This document shows, in pieces, positions 18,661-28,883 of a stretch of DNA of 64,000 nucleotides; positions within the stretch are counted from its first letter, which is position 1, and the number at the start of each line of letters is the position of its first letter. Under the pieces are notes generated by a model. It made no database searches and was not told the origin of the DNA. It was given only the letters and a program-made list of their open reading frames with translations. A program made the position numbers and the translations under genes. Where the stretch lies: assembly GCA_963575745.1 (NCBI GenBank), contig CAUYUJ010022059.1, positions 186,001 to 250,000 on the forward strand. Direction: 5' to 3'. Source of the DNA: Prorocentrum cordatum. Its lineage: Eukaryota > Sar > Dinophyceae > Prorocentrales > Prorocentraceae.

Positions 18661-19566
18661 CCGATGATCCCCAAGGGGTCGGCGGACTTAGATTACCTGT
18701 GCAACCCTTTCACTGATGTCATTTCCGTTGTAGAAGAGCCTTTCCAACTTCCCAATGAATGGCGACAGACTCGGATTGATGCTGCCGTTGCACGATCTGT
18801 TTCCAAAGTCGAAGCCCAGGCCAATCAAGGTGCCAAGGCCGCCTTGCGGAAAGAATGGGATCGATTGCGAGAGATAGGCGCATGGGATGAGACAGGCGTC
18901 AAAGAGTACGACGAAGTTGTTGTAACACTCAAAGGAAAGACTGCCCACTTTGGTCGCCTGTTCGCAATCCTCGTTGAACAGAATTCCGAGCTGCCGCTAG
19001 GACATAAAGATCGCAACTATAAAGGCCGGGTCATCTTCGACGGCTCCAGTGTGAGAGATCAGAATAAACATGTGGCCTTGTTTCAGGAACTTTCCAGCAG
19101 CCCTGCTATCATGCAGGCGAGCAAAGCAGCCGACACCTACGGGCTCTTTGAAGGTCATAGCATTGAACAAGCCGACGCCCATCAGGCCTATGTCCAATCC
19201 AAGCTGGGCGGCACCCTGACGTGGGTGTTCTTGCCCCACAAAGAGTGGCCTGAGTCCTGGTCACACATGCGCAATCCCGCATGCCCGTTGATTTTATCTT
19301 TGCATGGACACCCTGATTCAGGGGGGCATTGGGGGCAGCATTGTGAAGGACATGAAACGGCCAAAGGCTTTATCAAATGTAGCCCGTGGCGTAGCTGTTA
19401 TTTTCACCCTGAGTTGAAACTCTTCTTGATCATCTATGTTGACGATTTCAAGTTGGTCGGTCCTGCCGACAAGTTAGCTCAAGGATGGAAACTGTTGCAG
19501 TCCCCATCTCTGAACTGCCCCAAGGGCATAGATATTGACCCTCCGACCGCGGTAGGACGGTCGTAG
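18661..19566 (+). CDS. Element 1 reverse transcriptase
   Basis: The frame runs in from the repeat, but recognisable protein starts near 18661. Copia-type RT landmarks follow in order: a basic fingers region, GRVIFDG (about 19027), EQADAHQAYVQSKLGG (about 19165, where the first catalytic Asp is expected), a thumb-side LSLHGHPDSGGHW (about 19294) and Y-V-D-D-F at 19435-19449. The YVDD Asp pair is intact. Element 2 shares ALYGHPLAGVFWE and YVDDFKLAGPA at the same places. It makes cDNA from element RNA inside particles. The frame stops at 19564-19566 and the connection region continues in another frame. Confidence 0.8.
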   Translation, partial: PMIPKGSADLDYLCNPFTDVISVVEEPFQLPNEWRQTRIDAAVARSVSKVEAQANQGAKAALRKEWDRLREIGAWDETGVKEYDEVVVTLKGKTAHFGRLFAILVEQNSELPLGHKDRNYKGRVIFDGSSVRDQNKHVALFQELSSSPAIMQASKAADTYGLFEGHSIEQADAHQAYVQSKLGGTLTWVFLPHKEWPESWSHMRNPACPLILSLHGHPDSGGHWGQHCEGHETAKGFIKCSPWRSCYFHPELKLFLIIYVDDFKLVGPADKLAQGWKLLQSPSLNCPKGIDIDPPTAVGRS

Positions 19567-19574
19567 GACGTCAC

Positions 19575-19985
19575 TTGGGATGTGAACACCAGCTTTCCAC
19601 GCAGCTTGCCGAATGGCAAGGCGAGTTGCCCGCGATACTCGACCCGCCGCCTCCCAAAATCAAGAAGAACGCGCCCGTCCCAGACGAGAGTGCCGAGGAG
19701 GAAACGGGGGGTGACTCAGCGGCCGAACCGCCGGAGCCATACCAGCCTAGAGAACCCAAACAGGCCGGGGTCATTGAGTATGACATGACCAGATTCTTCG
19801 ATTCCTGCGTAACATTGCATGCCCAGCTCACAGATACCGACCCATCTACGCATCCAGCTGCAGGCACCCCTTTCGGCCCCGAGCTTGCCGACCTCGAGGG
19901 CGGCCAAGGCGGGCCCCGAGGCGAAGTTTGCCCTCCTGCGGAGGAGGCCCTCGCGTCAGTTTTGCACGTTACTTGTGAACGTTGA
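19575..19985 (+). pseudogene. Element 1 RT connection region, frame-shifted
   Basis: It begins with the RT thumb reading (GCEHQLSTQLAEW) and becomes acidic and Pro-rich, with YDMTRFFDSCV near 19780. It bridges RT and RNase H. Its last third overlaps, in another frame, the start of the RNase H frame. Confidence 0.5.
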
Positions 19986-21618
19986 CGTCGGGCCCCCTAA
20001 CCAAGAGGTAGCGGTGCACGGCCTCGCGGCCGCGGCAGCCAGCCCCGGCGATCCGGAGCCGCCGACCAAGTCGGGCGTGCTCCAGCCCATTGCGGCGAAG
20101 GTCTTGATGAAGATCCTATATGGAGCGAGAATGGCCCGATGCGACCTTCTCCACGCCGCTTGCCATGCAGCGAGTTGCAGTACCAAATGGACAGAACAAC
20201 AAGACATGGATCTTTTCCGCCTCATTTGCCCCATCAAGTCCACTCCCCATTGCCGCATGTCCTCGTGGGTAGGGGATAGCATGGAGGATGTCTTGTTGAA
20301 GCAATACTCCGATGCGGATCTGGCCATTGACATCCGTGCACACAGGAGCACAAGTGGCAGTTATCAAGCGATTTTGGGCCCTTACACTAGAGCAGGTCAA
20401 TCTATGGGATCTCAGCGACAGACGTGCGTTTCCCACAGCACCCTTGAAGCCGAGATTGCGGCTGCTGACCTCGCCCTGCGAAAAGAGCTGCTTGCGGCTC
20501 TTCCGCTCTGGGAAATATTGCTTTGACGAAAAACACGATGCCTTTTCTTAAAAGATAACCAGGCAGTGTGCAAGGTTATCAAAGCGAGGGGGCCCATGAA
20601 ACAGATGCGCCTTCCTCGAACCCATCGCATCGACGTTGCCGCCGTTTCTGAACAGTTTTCCCGGGGTACAGTGGAACTCCAGTACGAGCGGGCACAGGGC
20701 GAGGCTGCCGACATAGGGGCGAAGCGATTCACTGATCCATTGGCCTGGGTCAAAGTGTTATATCTTGTCAACGTTGTGACCCCCAAGTTCTGGACCGCCG
20801 AGCGGTGCCGAGACTATTTGGATTCGACGTTTTCTGACGGCCTTCCCCTGGAACCCGGGGGGATTCTCAAGTCCCGCTTAGGCCCTCGTTCGGCCTTGCG
20901 GAGAGGTGCTGTCGTGCCCAGTAAGAAGATGAATAAGGAGAAGAAGCGCCTCGCTAAGGGTAAGCCCGCTGTGCGTTCCCCAAAATCAATAAATGCCCCG
21001 GCGGCGTCAAATGGCGCCGAGCGCCCGGCTGCCCCTGCAGCTGCCCCCGGCCAAGCCGCGGTGGCAAACGCACCCGGCCAAGCCGCGGTAGCGGGCACAG
21101 CGCCATCTGCGACGATTAGGGAAGGCCCCAGGAGAAGCTCCGGCAAACCTTGTTTAAAGGAGGAAATCGAAATGAGAGCGATGTTTGACCTGACCGAGAG
21201 CGAAAACGAAACTGATGCATCGGATTCGTCACGAATGGGGCGTGATTTGCAAGCACGAGTGCCCGATGCGCTGGGCCAAACAGAAACTGATGAAGAAGAA
21301 ACAAACAATGATGTCCGTGCCGAGCCAGCTCGTGCCGAGCAAGAAGAAGACACGCTTGGCTACAACCTTCTTCTCCCTCACCTTCCCCCTGCTGCTGCCG
21401 CGAACTTTCAAAGCAAGAAGGACCGCTGGACCCAGCACGGAAAGAGATTAAGACGCTGGCACTTCGCCTGCAGACTTGTCACGCTTACGCCCGCGAACAC
21501 ACATTGCCCAGTTGACCCAGAAAGATTAGCCGATCAGCGTCGCACCTATGCGATCAACCTCCGTCATAGTTTAACCATGGACCGTGCGGGCTGCCGGCGC
21601 GATGCAGACGGAAGGTGA
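19819..21618 (+). pseudogene. Element 1 RNase H with in-frame stop and basic tail
   Basis: One reading frame spans the domain but is cut by a TGA at 20524-20526. Landmarks: QYSDADLAID at about 20300 (first catalytic Asp), VSHSTLEAEIAAADLALR at about 20430 (Glu), then after the stop KDNQAVCKV at 20551 (Asp) and LPRTHRIDV at about 20610. All are standard for copia RNase H, which removes RNA from the RNA-DNA hybrid. From about 20880 the frame continues into a Lys/Ala/Pro-rich tail of about 240 residues not found in ordinary copia elements. Element 2 also has extra basic sequence in this region. Confidence 0.7.
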
Positions 21619-22172
21619 CATCACCTTTTTGAGCAGAATGCGAATGGCGATTGCAGCGATGGCGACTATCATCCCAGTAGATGGACCGGCTGGACCGAAT
21701 TCTGGATCCGGGACGACCACCAAGTGGAACGGGGATCGCTCTTATTAGAATATCGTTGTGGCCCTGATAGCAGGATTGGTAACCCCAGGAATTTCATTGA
21801 TAATTTTTGTAAGGTGATACGATACACGGAGAAGGAGGATATGAAAACCGACAAAGGGAATCGTTCGGTACGCGAAGCTACAGCATGAGACACGACTTCA
21901 CGAGGAGAAAGCCGCTGACGAACCCTCCGACGGCCCCGCCGATCAGGAGGTGGCTTCCGCGTCGCCAGCAGGGCCAAGCCCTGCTGGCCTCCCGGCTCCG
22001 CCTTCCCCAGCAAGACCGCCCAACGTCCCAGACGTTCGGGTCGGTGATGATGCCGCAGAGCCCCCCCGCTCCGCCGGCGGTCAAACCGCTTCGGCGGGCG
22101 ACGAAGCATCGAGGCGTTCCCCAGACGGTAACGCGTGGGATCAGCCAATGACCGCGCGCGCGCGTCGGAGCC

Positions 22173-22574
22173 ATGGCTGCCAGCTACGACGATGGTGACT
22201 GGGACCCCATGCGGCACTGCCCGAAGACCTCCGAGCGCGGCGAGGTGGTAGGTTTCTGGGTGCATCGTGACCAGGTGCATTGGCACGCCCACAAAGAACG
22301 TGAATGGCAATACTTGTCCAACTATGACTATAACCACTGGTTCCCGAGAGACCAAGGCAAGGGATACACCAAGGACAAGGACAAGTCCAAGCATGTGAGG
22401 CCAGCCCCTTACGCTGGTTCTGGCAAAGGCGCCAAGCCTTCGGCGTCTCACTCGCCAGCTTGGCAGAAAGGGGGTGCCTCGTCATCGTGGGCGCCAAGGC
22501 CTCCTGCGCCGCCAACACGTTCTGCCGACGGCTCGTGGCACTACGACCAGAAGAAATACTGGCAGAAGATGTGA
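22173..22574 (+). CDS. Element 1 small accessory frame after RNase H
   Basis: The frame of 133 residues starts with the ATG at 22173. The N-terminal half is rich in Trp, Tyr and His (DQVHWHAHKEREWQY, YNHWFPRDQGKG); the C-terminal half is Lys/Pro/Ser-rich and ends WHYDQKKYWQKM. No family was recognised. It lies between RNase H and the right LTR-like repeat, the place where element 2 carries its large extra region. The Trp/His pattern is unlike chance frames nearby, but the evidence for expression is only the open frame. Confidence 0.35.
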   Translation: MAASYDDGDWDPMRHCPKTSERGEVVGFWVHRDQVHWHAHKEREWQYLSNYDYNHWFPRDQGKGYTKDKDKSKHVRPAPYAGSGKGAKPSASHSPAWQKGGASSSWAPRPPAPPTRSADGSWHYDQKKYWQKM

Positions 22575-22771
22575 GCAAGGAGACGAGTCGCACGACCTAG
22601 TCGTTACGACGAGAGACGTCCGGCTTAACGCGGAGGTGGGGTACGTCGGCGTCCTTCACCCCATTGTCCCCAGCCGGCCTGGAGTGTTTTGCGCTCCTCC
22701 AGGTTGTACATATGTACAGAGGCTGGCGGATGTAGGCTGACGGGTTCTTACGGGCCCCGCCGCGGGGGGGG

Positions 22772-23085
22772 TAAATCTGCCCCTCTCCGCCTCATATTCT
22801 AGTTGCCTCTCCTGCCGCCTGCCTTGCTAGACATTGATGCATTAACAGCTGTTTGGTATCAAGCCAGAAAAAGGAGCGCGCTGCCGCGCGCCCGCGCCGG
22901 GGGCGTCGGCCGGCTGGCCTCCTCCCTTCCCGTGCTTCTTACCATTTGCTATACGGATTATCCATTGTCTAAGCCATGACTCATCCCAACCCCTCTTTCG
23001 CTGAGCATGTAGCCCACGATGTCAGTGTTGGAGATCGAGAGACCGTAGTTCCTGTGGCATCTTACCACGATTCTCAGAGGAAAGA
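22772..23085 (+). repeat. Second copy of element 1 5' end (LTR-like repeat, primer site, gag start)
   Basis: This matches 8550-8863 nearly base for base: the LTR-like repeat (to 22847), TGGTATCA at 22854, the leader, and a gag start at 22976 that reads 37 residues of the element 1 protein. It then ends abruptly at a CTTGGGG repeat block. A G-run (22764-22771) precedes it, as a polypurine tract would. It either marks the right LTR of element 1 shared with a tandem second copy, or is an independent 5' truncated copy. Confidence 0.75.
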
Positions 23086-23545
23086 CATTGAGGTTCCGTC
23101 GGGGGCCTCTTCGGGCCTCTTGGGGGCCCCATTGGGGGCTTCCTGGGGGCTTCCCGATGGCCTCCTGGGCTCGAGGGCCCCTTGGGGCATCCTGGAGGCG
23201 TTTTAACGCGGAGGCTCGACATGTTTGTTCGTGTTCCACCACTGGGGCGTTCTTGGTGCCGTCTTTGGCCGTCTTGGAAGCCTTTCGGGCCGTCTCGGAG
23301 CCATGTTGGCCTGTCTTGGGGCCCTCTTGGGGGCTCTTGGGCCCTGTTGGGGCGACCTTCGGAGCCTCTTGGGCTGGCCTTGGGCATCGGGAAGCCGAAA
23401 TGGTGGAAACGCCAAAATATGCTGAACACCTAAGGAAAATTCGCAATGAATGTTGCCTCTCGGAGCCCTCTTGGGAGAGCCTCTTGGGGCATCTGGGAAC
23501 CATCTTGGGCGTCTTGGGAGCCAGCTTGGGCGTCTTGGAGCGTTC
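23086..23545. repeat. CTTGGGG dispersed repeat, copy adjoining truncated element 1 start
   Basis: The GGGCCTCTTGG-type units flank an A-rich core at about 23386-23450 (GGGAAGCCGAAATGGTGGAAA), clearly related to the core at 18262. The repeat starts exactly where the second gag copy stops being recognisable. Confidence 0.7.
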
Positions 23546-23639
23546 TTGCACTCTCAAGCGAGCTGGGGGCACAGGGGGCGGAAGCGAGCGCGTGCCCGCG
23601 GCCGCGTCGGTTCAAGCGGCCGGCCGCCCACATGTGATT

Positions 23640-24067
23640 GCGCCTCATTGCGAGGCATATAATATTCGCCATCGATCGGGAATCATTGCGTTAGATGGCA
23701 CGCCCCCTGCTACTGGGACTACTGCGGTATAACAGAGCGGGAGCTGGGCTTCGCCTATGGCGTAGTTGTTGGTTGGGTCTCCCAACCCCGTTCCGACATG
23801 GTAGCGAAGTTGGACTATGGTTGGCAGTTCTTGGTCCACTCCTCACCATCCACGGCGCTATCTGGTGGACTACAGACGCGGTGGAACATCAGGGCGCAGC
23901 GGGCTTGCGCAGAGGAATGTATATACATTCGCAGTATAGCAAGGACACTTGCAGTGTTACCTCTGCTTACGCGGAGGCTTCTTACTTTCGTCTTACATCC
24001 CTGCGCGACTTCACTCCTGAAGTCCACCCACCCAGTCCAATTGGAAACTCTTTCGAAGACATAATGC
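23640..24067 (+). pseudogene. Element 3 leader or gag start, decayed
   Basis: A reading through about 23730-23900 (ITERELGFAYGVVVGWVSQ, then MVAKLDYGWQFLVHSS) has a balanced, protein-like composition, but frames change repeatedly. I do not recognise it. It lies upstream of the gag capsid and is probably its 5' part. Confidence 0.35.
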
Positions 24068-24916
24068 ATGGAAACATGCGATGCGATGCGGTGCCGCCTC
24101 CACCCCACACGCAGACTTACAATCACACATCGGAAGCCCCAACCGACTACATCCGACTACGACCTGCGAGGCCATTGGATTGGTGTTACTATCTTCGGGC
24201 TCGCATGGTTCGCTATCGGGCGTGCGGTAGGACATATGCGCGGCGGAGACGACACAAGAACGACCGGCCCTCATTGGGACCCTGCTGGTCAGGTACCTTT
24301 TCGCGAACTCGTCCGCGAGGTACATGCCTGTATCAACGTGGCCACAGGCAACATGACGCCCTCCCAACAAGCCGCAGCCCTGCAGCGAGGCTTGGGAGGC
24401 CTCGCGCGGACCATGGCCATGGAGCCCCCCCCCCCCCCCCCCCGCAGTTATCAATGTTGGCGTTGACATAGGTTGCCGCCATGCCGACGGCGCCACCTAC
24501 ATCATGTTCCTCTTAAGCACGAAGTTCGAGAACTTACAAGCGGAGCGCCTACTCAATTCTGATACAGCTCTCATTGACTTCCGAGTCCATGCGGGAGAGC
24601 GAATCGACCAGACTCTGGCACGCTTCGAAATAGCCCGCTATGAAGCTGAAGCGGCAGGCTCTAACATCCCCAAATTCCAAGTCTTAACAGTCATGTTATC
24701 CAGAGCTCTTGGAGTGGGGACATCGCGTGCACGGCAACTCCTGCAGCCACTAAACCACCGCGCGCCGAGAGACCAGCAACAGGTTGACGCTCCACTCGAA
24801 CGCACGAGGTCATGCGCACACATTGCTGAGAGAACCCCGAGCAATATTGGTGGCATGTTCAGTCGCGGTCATCGAACCGAGACTTCCACGTTGAGGCGAG
24901 AGCAGGGCAGCCTGTA
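24068..24916 (+). pseudogene. Element 3 gag capsid, broken at a poly-C run
   Basis: The frame from 24068 reads a gag-like helix region (PHWDPAGQVPFRELVREVH, then MTPSQQAAALQRGLGG) up to a 19-C run at 24425-24443. The capsid continues in another frame from 24504 (LIDFRVHAGERIDQTLARFE, ARYEAEAAGS). The signature of a short hydrophobic helix, R-x-x-E-R-I-D and L-x-R-F is typical of copia-like gag. It would form the particle shell. The homopolymer is the obvious cause of the frame loss. Confidence 0.6.
24425..24443. repeat. 19-base poly-C run
   Basis: Nineteen consecutive C residues sit inside gag and coincide with a frame change. The run could be real slippage or a base-calling length error. 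Confidence 0.95.
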
Positions 24917-24928
24917 ATAACGTTTGGA

Positions 24929-25237
24929 ATGGCGACCCACAGCCAGACCGCGACGCTACTGGCCCAGAATGGTGGATCGGCTGCGGGGTCGCAAGGCTCC
25001 CGGGCCAGGTTCCGGGGGCCGCCCGTCGCGGTATCCCCTGCGCAAGCCGCGGCCCTAATGGGCTCAGCAGGGCAATCTGCCGCGTCCGACGTCGACTCCG
25101 GCACTGACGCCGATGCGTCTTCGGACGACGAGGCCGCAGCCGTTGACTACTCCGATATGCCTACATACCTCGCGGAAGAGCAACAGGCGCAATGGCTATT
25201 CTTAGGACACCAGAAACATGAGCGCAGGTGGAGGTGA
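24929..25237 (+). pseudogene. Element 3 gag linker, acidic
   Basis: The frame (102 residues from MATHSQTATLL) is Ala/Ser/Asp-rich, with an acidic cluster DADASSDDEAAAVDYSD at about 25095-25155. It links the capsid to the zinc knuckle. The basic stretch KGNGKGRGEGKGKRR at about 25292-25336 follows in another frame. Confidence 0.45.
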
Positions 25238-25405
25238 CTCATGAAGAAGCCAGTCCGCAAGGCACGGCGCACCGTACGACGAGCGCTGAAGGGAAATGGC
25301 AAGGGTCGAGGTGAGGGTAAAGGCAAGCGTCGGCGATTGCATGGCAGAGGCATTTTAGCATTCCTAGCATCCCGTACCAGGCCACACTATGAGGATATAT
25401 TTTAG

Positions 25406-25873
25406 GTGCAGGAAGGAATCGCAAGCACACATCAGGAAAAAGGTAAGGGACGCCGGGGAAACCCGAAGGATGCCAGCGGCAAAACTACGGAGTGCGACAT
25501 ATGCCATAGCACGCAGCACTTTCGCCGCGAATGCTATCAGGGCGATGGGAGAGGCAGAGGTCCGTCGATACATTTGGCCCAAACTGATTCAGATATACAG
25601 CATGTTGACTGGGGGTCGCCATTAGCCGACCCTGCCGATAGCCCAGCTGCAGTTGTCGACTTCACGGCTGCCAAACATTTGAGTGCCAATCTGTCCCTTG
25701 AGAATTGCGCCGACGAGCTGTTCGAGGAGGCATTGACTGGCCACAGTGGCATTGGTCTGGCAGACTGGCTGGGCATACCCATCGCGGGGCAACCTGCAGA
25801 TTGCATTCGTCGAGAACTTCCACATGCCTGCCGAAGGAGATGCCGGAATGGCGGGGGCACCCGCGGATTCTGA
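25406..25873 (+). CDS. Element 3 gag nucleocapsid with CCHC zinc knuckle
   Basis: The open frame of 155 residues carries a perfect C-x2-C-x4-H-x4-C knuckle (CDICHSTQHFRREC) at 25493-25534, after a Lys/Gly-rich basic arm. This is the classic nucleic-acid binding module of retroelement gag, unlike the CCCH fingers of elements 1 and 2. Downstream the frame is acidic and Leu-rich without a known domain. Role: binding and packaging of element RNA (inferred from family). Confidence 0.65.
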   Translation: MQEGIASTHQEKGKGRRGNPKDASGKTTECDICHSTQHFRRECYQGDGRGRGPSIHLAQTDSDIQHVDWGSPLADPADSPAAVVDFTAAKHLSANLSLENCADELFEEALTGHSGIGLADWLGIPIAGQPADCIRRELPHACRRRCRNGGGTRGF

Positions 25874-28122
25874 AGCCTCTATTTCTGCGACAGAAGAGGA
25901 GATACAGTTGATGCTTATCCTCGGGCCATTGGAAATCCGACAAACATGGAATTGAGCGATGACGACCCTTTGCGGGGGAACCCGCGAGACGTTAGTGGTC
26001 TGAGCGCATCCAATAGGAACTTGGCCATAATGAAGGATTGCAACGCGCATTTGCAGCTTCGGACCGCTCCATAGGCCGCCAGGGGCGATCGGCAAGTCGC
26101 CAGTTCTGGAGACGCAAATATCGCGTCGACGACGATAACGAAGAATGGGAAGATGGCGATCGTCTGGCACGTCGCGGTCGGATCCCCAGTCGCCCACCCA
26201 ACCGCGTGCGCGCGCTCCAGCCGCGCTCGCTCTAGCGGCCTTCGGCGCCCTCATCCTCCTGGCGCGGGTAATCCAGAGGCCCCTCCATGGCGGACCAATA
26301 GACCCGACACCCCCCCGAGGAGGGAGCGTTTGCGGGGGCGCTCGCCTCGAGCGGATCAACCTCAAGAAGAATATCCAGAGGGCGGAATGCAGCGCCTTGT
26401 TGGCTGCTGGATTGTCTCGTCAGTACATGCGCCCAGATAAGATGCAATGCTGGTGGAACAAGGGTTGGACTGGGCACCGGATCCGTCGCTGGCATTCTCT
26501 TCGCAATGTTGAACGACATGGAAATGGCAAGATCGTTCGCTCAACAAGGACAGGACCTGTCAAACCACAAGGACAGTTTATCAGGCGCGACCTCAAGAGA
26601 GCTATCGTCGAGGAAGGGAAGCTTTATAGAGGCGTTTGTTGTGCGTGCCCCGAATATGCCGACCGCGGGCTTGGTTGCCCCGTGAGACGCCCACCAAGAA
26701 GCCCGAACTTTAAAAGGACAGCGTAGGTTTGGTTTCACGGCGACGGTCGCGGGTGCTGCACCGACCCTAATGCAACGCCGTATAAGGAGCAGTTGGTGGA
26801 AAACGACTCCGTGCGAGCAAGCTACAGCCGACAAAATTAATTAAATATATATTAGGACATGGAAACATCTTGCACCTCTTCATCCTTTGAAGCAATTTAA
26901 TCGCGAGTGGCGCGCGGGGAAAACCTGCTTCGCCCAAATCAGAAGAAGACGGTCAACAAGAAGCTGATGAATATGAAGTCGAAGCGATGGCCGAAGAGGT
27001 AGACCCCGCGAGAGCAGCTCCCGAAGGTCACGCCTCGGACACCTCCGAAGCCCTTACCGTTGGCGCGGACACCGCGGACATCGCGTACGATACGGACACC
27101 CCCATTCATCTTAGGTACGCCGTCGCAGAAGAAATTGATCTCTCTCTCCCAAAAGACGGGCTGTCTACCGGGCTGGATCTGTAGGCTGGGTAAAGACCAG
27201 AATACTACGGGGGATTAGTTATACCGCATATCTCTTGTCTGGGGAGAAACGGCCACTATCAATAATCTTGCACTCAGAAAGCTTGGCGGTATAGACCTGG
27301 ACCCTGGCAGAGAGCCCGTGCGCCATGGGCCATGGATACCTGCAGGGGCCACGGCCAAGGCAGCTCCCAAGCCGAAGACAGATCCGCCTATTGATATTTC
27401 TTCATCTTCGGATTCGTCGAGTCCGTCTGAGTCGCTCGGACCTGATCAGCTCAGACCACCGCCCAAACAGAAGAAGAGGAAGAGCCCAGATGATCCTAAC
27501 CCTGGAGACAGCAAGCAACAACGACCTGCGGGGCAACCCGCTGAACGACGTCGATCCAGAGGACCAGGAGTGGCTGCCGCAGCAGCTGCGTGTCAAGGCA
27601 CCCGCGCTCCTACTCCGAAGGGCCCTGTACCGCGTCGCGGCCCTACACCTGGCCGGACGCACAGGACTTGCTGGATGCCGACACTGGAGGGATCACCAGG
27701 GGATGCTTCTTCAACACGGCGTGGTACCAATAAGAGTCTATTGGAAACGACGTCAAAGACATCAGGGGCAGCCCCCCAAAGATGAGACAGCCGAGTACTA
27801 CAACATCAATGAGAAGAAACGCCGGGACTTTGACATCAGTACCCCGCCAAGGACACCGCGGACGCCCAGGGGGGCAGCAGGCGCTGCCTCATCATCGGCA
27901 GGCGCTCGTGCACCCGTAACATCGGCAATATGCTCGGAGTTCTGCGAGGCAACCTGCTCTTACTTTGGAAGTACCTGTTGCGCGCCGACAGTAGTGGGAC
28001 TGTTTACGCACTCCCGGCAGGCGTATGAAGATCAACCCAGCATATCACCCCAATCATGATGACGGGTCTGATCGATACATTGCGGTGAGATGAGATATTC
28101 AGGATACTGCCGTCCTTGCCGA
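25874..28122 (+). pseudogene. Element 3, region between gag and KptA-like domain, decayed
   Basis: Several frames take turns. 26145-26726 has an Ala/Leu-rich hydrophobic stretch (ALALAAFGALILLARV) followed by a basic Trp/Arg-rich section; 27318-27785 is Ser/Pro/Lys-rich; 27490-28059 contains WLPQQLRVKAPALLLRRALYR. These are probably parts of one long polyprotein, but I recognise none. An AT-rich patch lies at 26836-26862. The region is cut off by the insertion of element 2. Confidence 0.35.
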
Positions 28123-28127
28123 CAAGG
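28123..28127. repeat. Target-site duplication CAAGG (left)
   Basis: CAAGG stands directly before the TG of the left LTR of element 2, and again at 46198-46202 directly after the CA of the right LTR. Five bases is the usual copia duplication. Confidence 0.9.
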
Positions 28128-28311
28128 TGTGAATATAACCCGTATAATACCCTCATATATGCTCCTTATCCTCACCTCTCCTGCGCCCGGCCGTTTGGGC
28201 TCAGGTATTGGGACAGATCGATCAGACCTTTGATCGTGCAGGAGGAAAAGATATCCATCTTTCCCTCCTTCCCTCTACCAACGGATCAGGGGTACTTCAA
28301 CCCCATACACA
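28128..28311 (+). repeat. Element 2 left LTR (184 bp)
   Basis: It starts TGTGAATA and ends CATACACA. It contains AT-rich promoter-like sequence near the start (TATAATACCCTCATATATG) and CTTTCCCTCCTTCCCTCTACC near the end. A right copy of 197 bp lies at 46001-46197. Confidence 0.9.
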
Positions 28312-28323
28312 GGTTATCAGCCC
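28312..28323 (+). promoter_or_regulatory. Candidate primer-binding site, element 2
   Basis: GGTTATCAGCCC begins directly after the left LTR. It resembles the copia initiator-Met primer site TGGTATCAG with one base displaced, so the primer tRNA is uncertain. Confidence 0.5.
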
Positions 28324-28376
28324 TTTAAAGCTCACAGTTCATCGAACCCCGCGTCGCGATCTCGCACGCGGCCTCG

Positions 28377-28883
28377 ATGGAACCCAATCGGCGCATGCGC
28401 CGTAAGGGGTCCATCGGGGCCTCGCGTCCGAGCTCTCCGACGGCGCGACGGCTCGGCGATGAGTTGGAGAGCATTAGTGCGCACTGTGCAGGTGTCCCAG
28501 GTACCCCCCCCCCCCCCAGCTCCGACGGACCCGAGGCGCGGCTAGCTGCTGAACTTCACCGCAACGCCGCCCGCGGGGGGACAGGAGAAGGAGTAGGAGC
28601 AGGTAGTAAGGAGTTCCACACGCCTACCTTCGATCCTCCATCTCCTCCTCCGTCGGGAGCAATCCCAACTGCGTCGGGCGAGGGCCTCGCTGGTCCTGAT
28701 ACTCCAGGGCGCTTTCGCGCTAACCGCCGATGGACTTCAGGTGCTGGCGCCCCCAGCCCTGCGACCGTTCCTGTAGCGGAGCACGCAGCCACCTTCGAGG
28801 AACTCAGTAGACCAGTGGCGGCACAGCCGCAGACGCAGTACCCCAAGGTATCATCTCATGAGACACCACACACACGGTCCTAA
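28377..28883 (+). CDS. Element 2 gag leader frame, disordered
   Basis: The frame of 168 residues begins with the first ATG after the LTR (28377, reading MEPNRRMRRKG). It is Pro/Ser/Ala-rich with a basic start, low in hydrophobic residues and predicted disordered. A 14-C run lies at 28504-28517. It overlaps the next frame by a few bases and may be the true N-terminus of gag separated by a frameshift. No domain. Confidence 0.45.
   Translation: MEPNRRMRRKGSIGASRPSSPTARRLGDELESISAHCAGVPGTPPPPSSDGPEARLAAELHRNAARGGTGEGVGAGSKEFHTPTFDPPSPPPSGAIPTASGEGLAGPDTPGRFRANRRWTSGAGAPSPATVPVAEHAATFEELSRPVAAQPQTQYPKVSSHETPHTRS

Larger units (their letters stand above)
8556..22847 (+). mobile_element. Element 1: decayed Ty1/copia-type LTR retrotransposon
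   Basis: Coding order is gag, retropepsin (DTG at 14712-14720), integrase, RT (YVDDF at 19435-19449), RNase H, then a small extra frame; integrase before RT defines the copia order. A primer-site-like TGGTATCAG lies at 8629-8637. The bounds are the short direct repeat copies 8556-8622 and 22778-22847, each starting TG and ending CA; treating these as LTRs of only 67-70 bp is an inference. The coding region changes frame at least six times, has an in-frame TGA in RNase H and is interrupted at 17.9-18.55 kb by a dispersed repeat, so the copy is dead. No target duplication was found. Confidence 0.75.

Noticed and set aside
28185-28205. Possible spliced-leader relic in the element 2 LTR (GCCGTTTGGGCTCAGG)
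   Set aside because: It shares only 13 of 16 bases with the leader end and lacks the CCGTAG part; it occurs twice only because it is in the LTR.
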